Assembly (NCBI GenBank): GCA_011799875.1
Contig: CM022298.1
Span: forward strand, 724,872,181-724,936,180
DNA: 64,000 nt
Origin: Thinopyrum elongatum
Lineage: Eukaryota; Streptophyta; Magnoliopsida; Poales; Poaceae
Reading direction: 5' to 3'
This document shows positions 49,553-59,336 of the stretch, in pieces. The translations under genes were made by a program, and so were the position numbers. Each line of letters begins with the position of its first letter. The first letter of the stretch is position 1. The notes beneath the pieces were generated by a model. That model made no database searches and had not been told where the DNA came from. It saw only the letters and a program-made list of their open reading frames with translations.

Positions 49553-49570
49553 CCCTGGTTTCTACTAGTG
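49553..49570 (-). mobile_element. CACTA 5' terminus
   Basis: The minus strand reads CACTAGTAGAAACCAGGG. The element extends leftwards from here through transposase and, by inference, the 337-bp array. TTG (49571-49573) is the candidate 3-bp target duplication. Confidence 0.9.
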
Positions 49571-50406
49571 TTGCGCTGTTGATCACTGGGTCCAGGAGGA
49601 CACGATCGGCCTGGACATGAGCTGACGCCAACATAGGTAGGTCAAGGCTTGACTCGACAGTGGTAAGTCGGGGAGATGTTGCTGAGGAGAACAAGCGATG
49701 GTAGGAGGGTTGAGGCATGCATGTACGTTGATCCCATATTTCATCCATAGACAACTACAGGAGACAAATTTGCACATCCAAACTGAGGAGGAGCAGTTAC
49801 CTGAGATAGATGTCAACAACATGATCAGTGGACTTGGAAGATGTTATCACTAGGGAAAACGATGCTGGCGTTCCTACCGTTTCTCTGGCAAGAGGGCATC
49901 GGTGCTAGCAGCCATAGATGCTTGCTTCCATCTTCTCTATCCTACAAAATTAGACTTGGTCGCAATGGCCTACCGCAGGTGGTGTCCACACCAGGAAAAG
50001 CTAAGGAGAAGGTCAGATGGGAGTCCCATAGAGATTTGTCGCAATAGCCTGGTGCAAGACCTCAAGTGAGCTGCCCGTGTCGGTCCAGGCGGAGGCTCGA
50101 TCAGGTGGTCGACCGATGGAATGGCAGCATAGGAGATCGGAAGAGGAAGAGCAATAGGGATTCTGTACGTGGTTTATTTTCTATTTTATTTTTGAGAATT
50201 CTGTACATGGCTTGTTAGGAGGGTATCGATAAGAGTAATGTATAGGTTGGGTCAGATTGTGTCTTTTTTATGGCAAGAGTAACACAACGTAAATCATAAG
50301 GTCAAGATAAATCAATTACATAGATTGAACGGTTAAGATATTTTTAATGATGTGGATTAACATGGGAGTTCGAAGAAAGTATGTAATTAGTATAGTAATA
50401 GATAGA

Positions 50407-51000
50407 TTTCTAGGCATTTAATGAATGAAATTCAGATTTAAACTGCAGGTACATGAAATAATGGCCAGAAATGGGTTGAAAAATCCCATTGTTGGTTTCT
50501 ATTCTATGTTTAGGCCTTATGCTGCAAAAGAAAAGGAGTTCCAAACACCAGGGGGCAAGACTCGGCCATCAACATGGAGCTTATTGTTTTTAAATTTTAA
50601 AAAATTCAAACAAAGTCATATAAACATAAGACTTGGCATCAAATGCATCAAATTGAGAAGCTTTCGCAAATTTGGTCACGTGAACTGCTTAGAAACCAGA
50701 CCATCTCCGACGAAGAATCATGGTTTCGAGAGGAAATGGGTCAGGTTTGCAAGCAAAGTGACGGGCCGCTTCGTCTGTTGGCCTTAAAACTTTTTCTACA
50801 CTCAACACACACTATTACATGCGATATGACAAAGTTTGGCTTTTTTCCGAGCCTTTTTGCTATATTTAAGATATTAAGTTCATTTCTAGGCATCAAATGC
50901 ATCAAATTTAAATTTTGAAGTGCAGGTACATAAAATAATGGCCAAAAATGGGTTGACCAATCATATTACTGGTCTTTAGTCTATGTTAGGTCTTATACAT
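50407..51000 (+). repeat. 476-bp direct repeat, second copy partial
   Basis: TTTCTAGGCAT starts at 50407 and again at 50883. Both are followed by a related stretch: GCAGGTACAT(G)AAATAATGGCC, then AAATGGGTTGA, then TCTATGTT(T)AGG. The second copy is cut short after about 120 bp by A-rich repeats. Such partial repeats resemble the internal arrays of CACTA elements, so this may be a remnant of another one (inference). Confidence 0.6.
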
Positions 51001-51004
51001 GAAA

Positions 51005-51115
51005 AGGAGTTAAAGAAATAAAGAATCAAAGAAAAAGAATTAAAGAAATAAAGACCAATAATTAAAGAAATTTCAAAAAGAATTAGAGAAATATCAAAAA
51101 GGAATTATGAAATGA
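51005..51115 (+). repeat. A-rich short repeats (AATTAAAGAAAT type)
   Basis: Repeated motifs TTAAAGAAATAAAG, AATTAAAGAAAT, AATTAGAGAAATATC and AAAAAGGAATTA in tandem. Low complexity, no coding. Confidence 0.6.
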
Positions 51116-52841
51116 ACTTCTCCAGGGAAAAGTGGACTTGCGGGGGTCCCTGCATATTTACAGAGTGAACCACCAGACGTTTTACAGCGAACTTCATCAG
51201 TTATTCTAACATATTACAAATAGGTCCCTGGATTTTGCAAAACACTCCTCAAATAAATAAAAATATTAATGCAACCGATGCCTGGAGGACCCGCGCCAGT
51301 GCCGGCGGTGTGGACTAGACGGAGGTGGTGTCATCCTCCATTGAAGCTGCCTCCACCAACGCCTCGACCTGTGGGGAGAGGGAGGTGAGCGGCTGGGAGC
51401 TGCGTGATCCAAGGCGTGGACTGCACACGGGAGAGGAGGTAGGATGAGGCGCGGCAACGGTGGGGGTCAGAGAAGGGGGTGGGTGGCACGGTGGCCATGG
51501 GCATCTCAGCCGGGATTGGGGAGGGTCGCAGCAGGGAAAGCCACGCTCGACGTCGCCAAGGTCTGTCCGAGGAGGCCGCACAGTCATTGTATCGTGCCTA
51601 GTCGTCCGGTCCAAGAGGCGACGGGCTGGCCCAGAAACATGTGGGGAAGGACGTGGAGCCCAAGCCCGCTCCCCTACGCAGCAGCCAGAGGCATGACTAG
51701 ATGCATTGTAGAGACGGTGCGCTAGCGCGGCGAGATGAGGGAGGTGGGCGATGGCGCGGATGTGGCCAGATCCGTCGGGGTCGAGGCGCGCCAGGACGGG
51801 GGAGGCTTAGATCTGGCGGTGCGCTGACATGCCGGGGGAGGCGTGACTCCTACGGGTGGCCGTTCTGGTCAATGACGCACCGACGCGATGCCAGGCTGGG
51901 TTTGTGCGCGGCGGCGCAGTGGGGTGGGAGGGTGGCATGGGGAGGAAGTCGGCGGGGCGCACTATTCGGGGGGCACGTCGCCGGGGTGGGTGTGCAGGAG
52001 GTTGGTGGTGGTCGTTGGGGTAGGGCACATGGAGCGTCCGGTGGCTGGGCGAGGTGGGTTGGGTTGGGGGAAGTGGGCATGAGAGAGAGCAGAAGAAGAA
52101 GGTGGGTGGGGTGGTTTTTTCCTCTTCGGTGGGGGTTCGGTTCGGTGGGATGGGTTAGTTCATTTTTGGTTGCAAAATAAGAAAATGATGTATAGAATAA
52201 GGTCTTAAAGGTGGTTGTGTGTGTATATATATGCCGCTTCATGGAGTGGAGACGCCATGATGAGAGGGTGTCCATAGTTGCATGCACTTACTATGTAATT
52301 AGCACAGAAATATTAGTACTAGGATTCTCCTGTTCTTTAGATGTGTTTGTTCGCTAAGTAACAAATATTGCAATACCATCTTAGGTCATTCTCAACGCTT
52401 AGTCGCTAGTTTGGATGCTACAGAGAAAAACATCCCAAATCTCTACTCTAAAGGGGGGCGTTGGTAGCCTGGTATCCCAGTTTATTTTTGTCTCACCTCC
52501 CACCACCCCCTTTCATTGGATTTTTATCCCTCCCATTAAAAAACCAAATCCCATTAAAGGGGGAGATCTTGTTCCGTGCTTGCTTTGACAGGTGCTGATT
52601 CAATTCAATCACGTAAATAATAGGTAATTAAAAATTCAAAAATCACACCATATATATGAGATCACCTTACTAAAAGACAAACATAAGATTTTTCTGGATA
52701 ACCTTACAAAACAAAATCAGATAATCCACAATACCAAATCACTAATCCCGCACACTATGTCATTTATTATTATCATTATCTTTATTATTAATTAACAATC
52801 ACAAGTTTTCTAATACAACAAAAATAACATATCTTTTTTTT

Positions 52842-53144
52842 ATGTGTGTACGCATCCGCGCGCCCCTGCGGAGGGACGCCGTGTGCGACACCATGGAGGA
52901 CGCCGTGGCCGGGCCCGATGCTGGCGCGATCCTTGAGAATGCCAGGGCGTGGATCACCGCGTCGACGACGGCCGTGGTGGCAGGTGGGTCGTCGGACCGC
53001 CGCGTACAGGCATTCATGGACGCGGTCATATTATATTTCTTTTCAGTCATACAGAGAGCCAGACTGGCTACATTTTCAAATGAAGTGTGTCCATTCAAAT
53101 GTCAAGAAATTCGTTATGAAAATGTGTCGTACAATACTCGGTAG
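52842..53144 (+). pseudogene. possible captured gene fragment, function unknown
   Basis: A 100-residue frame with protein-like composition: TMEDAVAGPDAGAILENAR, then AWITASTTAVVAGGSSDRR, then VQAFMDAVILYFFSVIQRA. It is GC-rich at the start and ends in AT-rich DNA with no match I recognise. Copy 1 (41,411-41,707) keeps most of it with shifts. It could equally be a chance frame in GC-rich DNA. Confidence 0.2.
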
Positions 53145-53189
53145 TCATCGTCGTCGTTCGTAGCAGCCATTCATGCGAAAATATTGTGG

Positions 53190-53465
53190 AGATGGAGCGC
53201 TGAATTAATTAGCTAGACAATTAATTATGTATGCAATTAAATATGTCTATTTAAATAGGATTTTGTTTTGCACCGAATCAATTTGAAAACCAAGTCATTA
53301 ATGCAATTAATTAATTAGATAGACAGTTAATTATGCCTACAGATAATTAGAAGTAGAAGTTTTTCAAGTTAGACAGATAATTAATCGATTTGGTTGGCAG
53401 TTAATTAGGCATGCAGTAGGTAAGCCGTTAATTATTTGCGTAATTAATTAATTAAGGATGCAGTT
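53190..53465. repeat. TTAATTA-rich low-complexity region
   Basis: Many copies of TTAATTA and variants, with GACAGTTAATTATGCCTAC and AGACAGATAATTA motifs repeated imperfectly. No coding. Confidence 0.6.
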
Positions 53466-54385
53466 AATCACGCCGAATCATTTTAAAAACGCTCGTGGGC
53501 AAGGATGATCAACAGGCTCTCAGTGACATGGCCGAGCACTGCTTGCCAACATGGACAATGGCCACCATGCGCTCGCAACATGGGCGACATAGCGTTCACC
53601 AAGATGAATGACGACCATTCTCTGCAAGATGTCCACATGCTAACGGTTGCCGAAACGTTCGTGGGTGAGGACAACATGACACTACATTGAAAAGGTGGTT
53701 CATGATATAGTAGAAAGGAAGAGTGTTCCCAAAATTAAAAGGAAAAAGAACTAAAGCGACCATGTGGTCCATGGTGTTGGAGAAGCAAAGAGTGTTCCAA
53801 AAAAAGAGTATTCTAAAAAATAAGTAGGAATGAGAACTAAAGCTGGCGAGGAAGGTGGAAGAAGAAGATGAGGCGTCGCTGACGAACGCACTGATGTTGA
53901 CATGGTGCTATTTGGCGCCAACAAAACGGGTTGACGAAGAGGTTAGTAGTAGAAGATGTAGGGAAGAACAAGTGAGAGAAGAACGACAATTATCCCTTCT
54001 AGCAATGAATGGTATGTGGACTGGATGTGGAGCTTATTGGTGCCTAGGAATACGTTCAGGTTGCCACTAGCCTCCCACGTCAGTGTGCATTTGTAAAATT
54101 GAATGGACCTTTGAGAATGATCTCTATAGTTATTTGTTGTTTTGTGTCAATAGTATGTGTTAGTTTAAATCACTCTATTATATTGTAAATATGAAAATTT
54201 TCATCCCTGTTGCAACGCACGGCGAAGGTGAGGTGGGCGACATCTTATTTTAAAGGAGGATGCTCCAGTGAGAAATGTCCCGCTGCGGGGGGGAAACCGA
54301 GCGGGAAGGAGAGGGTCCGACAGAAAAAGGGAAGAGTGCGTCGTGGGGTGGGGTTTTTGTGTTGGGCCCGCGTGTTGGAGATAAC

Positions 54386-54648
54386 TGTTGGGGAACATGC
54401 AATTTCAAAAAAATTCTTACGCTCACGCAAGATCTATCTAGGAGATGCATAGCAATGAGAGGGGGAGAGTGTGTCCACGTACCCTCGTACACCGAAAGCG
54501 GAAGCGTTAGCTTAACGCGGTTGATATAGTCGAACATCTTCGCGATCCAACCGATCAAGCACCGAACGTACGGCACCTCCGAGTTCAGCACACGTTCAGC
54601 TCGATGACGTCCCTCGAACTCTTGATCCAGCAGAGGGTCGAGGGAGAG
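54386..54648 (-). repeat. Copia LTR 3'-end fragment (reverse)
   Basis: Begins TGTTGGGGAACATGC and continues AAGCGGAAGCGTTAGC, CACCTCCGAGTTCAGCACACG and CTTGATCCAGCAGAGGG. This parallels the start of the minus-strand LTR at 59,337. It is interrupted by the forward LTR at 54,649, so it is the host of that insertion. ATAAC (54381-54385) is its outer flank. Confidence 0.75.
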
Positions 54649-55683
54649 TGTTGGAAATATGCCCTAGAGGCAATAATAAAATGGTTATTATTATATTTCC
54701 TTGTTCATGATAATTGTCTGTTATTCATGCTATAATTGTGTTATCCAGAAATCGTAATACATGTGTGAATACATAGACCACAACATGTCCCTAGTAAGCC
54801 TCTAGTTGACTAGCTCGTTGATCAATAGATGGTTACGGTTTCCTGACCATGGACATTGGATGTCATTGATAACGGGATCACATCATTAGGAGAATGATGT
54901 GATGGACAAGACCCAATCCTAAGCCTAGCACTAGATCGTGTAGTTCTTTTGCTAAAGCTTTTCCAATGTCAAGTAACTTTTCCTTAGACCATGAGATTGT
55001 GCAACTCCCGGATACCGTAGGAGTGCTTTGGGTGCACCAAACGTCACAACGTAACTGGGTGGCTATAAAGGTGCACTACGGGTATCTCCGAAAGTATCTG
55101 TTGGGTTGGCACGAATCGAGACTGGGATTTGTCACTCCATGTAACGGAGAGGTACCTCTGGGCCCACTCGGTAAGACATCATCATAATGATCTCAATGTG
55201 ATCAAGGAGTTGTTCACGGGATGATGTGTTACGGAAACGAGTAAAGAGACTTGCCGGTAACGAGATTGAACAAGGTATCGAGATACCGACGATCGAATCT
55301 CGGGCAAGTATCGTACCGATAGACAAAGGGAATTGCGTACGGGATTGATTGAATCCTCGACATCGTGGTTCATCCGATGAGATCATCGAGGAGCATGTGG
55401 GAGCCAACATGGGTATCCAGATCCCGCTGTTGGTTATTGACCGGAGAGTCGTCTCGGTCATGTCTGCGTGTCTCCCGAACCCGTAGGGTCTACACACTTA
55501 AGGTTCGGTGAAGCTAGGGTTATAGAGATATTAGTATGCGGTAACCCGAAGGTTGTTCGGAGTCTCGGATGAGATCCTGGACGTCACGAGGAGTTCCGGA
55601 ATGGTCCGGAGGTAAAGATTTATATATGGGAAGTCCTATTTTGGCCACCGGAAAATGTTCGGGATTTTTCGGTATTGTACCGA

Positions 55684-55701
55684 GAAGGTTCTAGAAGGTT
55701 C
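55684..55701 (+). promoter_or_regulatory. four-module heat-shock-element-like motif in LTR
   Basis: GAAGGTTCTAGAAGGTTC fits GAAnnTTCnnGAAnnTTC with all 12 fixed bases. It lies about 250 bp upstream of the LTR TATA box. In copy 1 (44,208-44,226) one extra T breaks the fourth module. Confidence 0.5.
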
Positions 55702-55952
55702 CGGAGTGGGGACCACCTGCATGGGGTGACCCACATGAACGTGGGTAGTGGGGGCAAGGCCACACACCCCTAGTCAAGGCGCACCAAGATTCCCCCTTAG
55801 AAGGAATAAGATCATATCCCGAAGGGATAAGATCAAGATCCCTAAAAAGGGGGATAACAATCGGTGGGGAAGGGAAAGGATGGGATTTCTTTCCTTCCAC
55901 CTTTGCCAACGCCCCAATGGACTTGGAGGGCAAGAAACCAGCCCCCTCCACC

Positions 55953-55962
55953 CCTATATATA
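55953..55962 (+). promoter_or_regulatory. LTR TATA box
   Basis: CCTATATATA, followed by GTGGGGAGG, in the position usual for Triticeae Copia LTR promoters. Confidence 0.65.
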
Positions 55963-56385
55963 GTGGGGAGGTGCATGGGAGAAACAGCTCAGCCCCTGGC
56001 GCCTCCCTCTCCCTCCCGTGACACCTCTTCCTCCTCCAGTAGCGCTTGGCGAAGCCCTGCTGAAATCCCGCTGCTTCCACCACCACACCGTCGTGCTGCT
56101 GGATCTCCATCAACCTCTCCTCCCCCCTTGCTGGATCAAGAAGGAGGAGACGTCTCTGCTCCGTACGTGTGTTGAACGCGGAGGTGCCGTCCGTTCAGCG
56201 CTCGGTCATCGGTGATTTGGATCACGACGAGTACGACTCCATCAACCCCGTTCTCTTGAACGCTTCCGCTCGCGATCTACAAGGGTATGTAGATACACTC
56301 CCCTCTCACTCGTTGCTAGATGACTCCATAGATTGATCTTGGTGATGCGTAGAAAATTTTAAAATTCTGCTACGTTCCCCAACAG

Positions 56386-56399
56386 TGGCATCATGAGCT
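56386..56399 (+). other. primer-binding site
   Basis: TGGCATCATGAGCT starts two bases after the LTR. It resembles the TGGTATCAGAGC tRNA-Met site of plant Copia elements with small changes. Confidence 0.7.
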
Positions 56400-57670
56400 A
56401 GGTCTATGCGTAGTATCTTGCACGAGTAGAACACAAAGTAGTTGTGGGCGTCGATTTGTCAATCTTCTTGCCGTTACTAGTCTTATCTTGATTCGGCGGC
56501 ACTGTGGGATGAAGCGGCCCGGACCGACCTTACACGTACGCTTACGTGAGACAGGTTCCACCGACTGACATGCACTAGTTGCATAAGGTGGCTAGCGGGT
56601 GTCTGTCTCTCCCACTTTAGTCGGATCGGATTCGATGAACAGGGTCCTTATGAATGGTAAATAGAAATTGGCATATCACGTTGTGGTTTTGGCGTAGGTA
56701 AGAAACGTTCTTGCTAGAAACCTATAGCAGCCACGTAAAAACTTGCAACAACAATTAGAGGACGTCTAACTTGTTTTTGCAGCAAGTGCTTTGTGATGTG
56801 ATATGGCCAAAGGATGTGATGAATGATATATGTGATGTATGAGATGATCATGTTCTTGTAATAGGAATCACGACTTGCATGTCGATGAGTATGACAACCG
56901 GCAGGAGCCATAGGAGTTGTCTTAATTTATTATATGACCTGCGTGTCATTGAAATTCGCCATGTAATTACTTTACTTTATTGCTAACCGTTAGCCGTAGT
57001 AGTAGAAGTAATAGTTGGTGAGACAACTTCATGAAGACACGATGATGGAGATCATGATGATGGAGATCATGGTGTCATGCCGGTGAGGATGATGATCATG
57101 GAGCCCCGAAGATGGAGATCAAAAGGAGCAAAGTGATAATGGCCATATCATGTCACTATTTTGATTGCATGAGATGTTTATCATGTTTTTGCATCTTATT
57201 TGCTTAGAACGACGGTAGCATATATAAGATGATCCCTTACTAAAATTTCAAGAAAGTGTTCCCCCTAACTGTGCACCGTTGCGAAGGTTCGTTGTTTCGA
57301 AGCACTACGTGTTGATCGGGTGTGATAGATTCTAACGTTCGAATACAACGGGTGTAAGCCAGATTTACACAGCAATACACTTAGGTTGACTTGACGAGCC
57401 TAGCATGTACAGACATGGCCTCGGAACACAAGAGACCGAAAGGTCGAGCATGAGTCGTATAGAAGATACGATCAACATGGGGATGTTCACCGTTGATGAC
57501 TAGTCCGTCTCACGTGATGATCGGACACGGCCTAGTCGATTCGGATCATGTAATCACTTAGATGACGAGAGGGATGTCTATCTGAGTGGGAGTTCATTAC
57601 ATAATTTGATTAGATGAACTTAATTGTCATGAACTTAGTCTAAATGTTACATATCTATCTTGTAGATCAA
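56400..57670 (+). other. untranslated leader of Copia element
   Basis: About 1.27 kb between the primer-binding site and the Gag ATG, long as in BARE/Angela elements. It contains a tandem pair of GATGATGGAGATCAT (57,041-57,070) followed by related GATGAT motifs. No coding seen. Confidence 0.7.
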
Positions 57671-59336
57671 ATGTCCAACGCTAATGTTACCCTCAACTTC
57701 AACGCGTTCCTAGAGAAAAACAAGCTGAAAGACGATGGTAGCAACTATGCGGACTGGGTCCGTAACCTGAGGATTATCCTCATAGCTGCCAAGAAATCAT
57801 ATGTCCTTGAAGCACCGTTAGGTGACCCACCTGCTCTCCCAGCACTGCCAGACGATTTGAACGTTTGGCAGACACGCACCGATGATTACTCCTTCGTTCA
57901 GTGCGGCATGCTCTTCAGCTTAGAACCGGGGCTCCAAAAGCGTTTTGAGCATCACGGAGCATATGAGATGTTCGAAGAGCTGAAAATGGTTTTCCAAGCT
58001 CATGCCCGGATCGAGAGATATGAAGTCTCCGATAAGTTCTACAACTGTAAGATGGAGGAAAATAGTTCTGTCAGCGAGCACATACTCAAAATGTCTGGGT
58101 TGCACAGCCGCTTGTCTCAGCTGGGAGTTAATCTCCCGGATGACGCGGTCGTTGACAGAATCCTTCAGTCGCTTCCACCTAGCTACAAGAGCTTCGTGAT
58201 GAACTTCAACATGCAGGGGATGGAAAAGACCATTCCTGAGGTATATGCGATGCTGAAGTCAGCGGAGGCAGAGATCAGAAAGGAACATCAAGTGTTGATG
58301 GTGAATAAAACCACTAAGTTCAAGAAGGGCAAGGGTAAGAAGAACTTCAAGAAGGACGGCAAGGGAGTTGCCGCGCCCGGTAAGCCAGCTGCCGGGAAGA
58401 AGTCGAAGAATAGACCCAAGCCTGAGACTGAGTGCTTTTATTGCAAGGGAAACGGTCACTGGAAGCGAAACTGCCCCAAGTACTTGGCGGACAAGAAGGC
58501 CGGCAATACCAAAGGTATATATGATATACATGTAATTGATGTGTACCTTACCAGCACTCGTAGTAGTTCCTGGGTATTTGATACCGGTGCGGTTGCTCAT
58601 ATTTGTAACTCAAAGCAGGAACTGCGGAATCAGCGTAGACTGGCAAAGGACGAGGTGACGATGCGCGTCGGGAATGGTTCCAAGGTTGATGTGATCGCCG
58701 TCGGCACGCTACCTCTGCATCTACCTACGGGATTAGTTTTAAACCTCAATAATTGTTATTTAGTACCAGCTTTGAGCATGAACATTGTATCTGGATCTCG
58801 CTTAATGCGAGATGGCTACTCATTTAAATCTGAGAATAATGGTTGTTCTATTTATATGAGAGATATGTTTTATGGTCATGCCCCGCAGGTGAATGGTTTA
58901 TTTTTATTGAATCTCGAACGTGATGTTACACATGTTTATAATGTGAATGCCAAGAAATGCAAGGTTGATAACGATAGTCCCACATACTTGTGGCACTGCC
59001 GCCTTGGTCATATCGGTGTTAAACGCATGAAGAAACTCCATGCAGATGGACTTTTGGAGTCTCTTGATTATGAATCATTTGACAGATGCGAACCATGCCT
59101 CTTGGGCAAGATGACCAAGACTCCGTTCTCCGGAACAATGGAGCGAGCAACCAACTTATTGGAGATCATACATACAGATGTGTGTGGTCCAATGAGTGTT
59201 GAGGCTCGCGGTGGTTATCGTTATGTTCTCACCCTCACCGATGATTTGAGTAGATATGGGTATGTCTACTTGATGAAGCACAAGTCTGAGACCTTTGAAA
59301 AGTTCAAGGAATTTCAGAGTGAGGTTGAGAATCAAC
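57671..59336 (+). pseudogene. Copia Gag-Pol polyprotein, truncated in integrase
   Basis: Gag coats the RNA and the Pol part would supply protease, integrase and reverse transcriptase. I chose the ATG at 57,671 (MSNANVTLNF...), nine codons into the open frame, because Copia Gag proteins of this group start this way. Visible: Gag/UBN2-type domain (about residues 20-200), basic Lys-rich linker, zinc knuckle CFYCKGNGHWKRNC (255-268, CX2CX4HX4C), protease WVFDTGAVAHIC with Asp304, pre-integrase HHCC zinc region (His442, His447, Cys473, Cys476), and the first integrase catalytic Asp in IHTDVCGP (Asp503). The frame is uninterrupted for about 555 residues, against roughly 1,300-1,400 in complete family members. 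Integrase is then cut by an LTR at 59,337, losing the other catalytic acids, RT and RNase H. The open frame runs on to 59,452 using LTR sequence. Confidence 0.93.

Larger units (their letters stand above)
49571..54385. other. unclassified flanking DNA, better copy
   Basis: Sequence outside the CACTA element and before the LTR fragment at 54,386. I recognise no gene and no complete transposon. Contents: mixed sequence with no clear coding (49,571-50,400), a 476-bp direct repeat (50,407-51,000), A-rich short repeats (51,005-51,115), a GC-rich stretch with open frames in several phases (about 51,280-52,150), AT-rich DNA, a short possible coding remnant (52,842-53,144), TTAATTA-rich DNA (53,190-53,465) and a GTTGCAACGCACGG motif near 54,209 often seen in grass transposons. 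Confidence 0.6.
54649..56384 (+). repeat. 5' LTR of forward Copia element
   Basis: TGTTGGAAATATGCCCTAG... to ...CTACGTTCCCCAACA, 1,736 bp, the classical Angela/WIS/BARE ends. Copy 1 of the first 1.1 kb is at 43,182-44,313. Confidence 0.95.
54649..59336 (+). mobile_element. Angela-like Copia retrotransposon, 5' part (cut by nested insertion)
   Basis: Forward element with a 5' LTR (54,649-56,384), primer-binding site, leader and gag-pol up to the integrase core, where another Copia LTR begins at 59,337. GAGAG (54,644-54,648) is the candidate left copy of its target duplication. Its 3' half and 3' LTR would lie right of the window, beyond the inserted element. It is itself inserted in an older reverse LTR (54,386-54,648). 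Confidence 0.92.

Noticed and set aside
34240..49570. Two independent CACTA elements in tandem
   Set aside because: Both copies share the same flank, the same stops and the same downstream Angela insertion point. Separate insertions could not do this. One locus represented twice, or a recent segmental duplication, fits better.
51266..52180. Long frames in several phases of the GC-rich stretch (also 39,793-40,736)
   Set aside because: Open frames exist on both strands at once with Pro/Arg/Gly/His-rich low-complexity translations, typical of GC-rich non-coding DNA. Small indels between the two copies shift them.
52455..52600. MITE-like start (GGGGGCGTTGGTAGCCTGG...)
   Set aside because: I could not find a matching inverted terminus or target duplication nearby.
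55691..56175. Frames of 103-140 residues in the forward LTR, and 59,938-60,249 in the reverse LTR
   Set aside because: They lie wholly inside LTRs, which are non-coding in Copia elements, and have no domain motifs.
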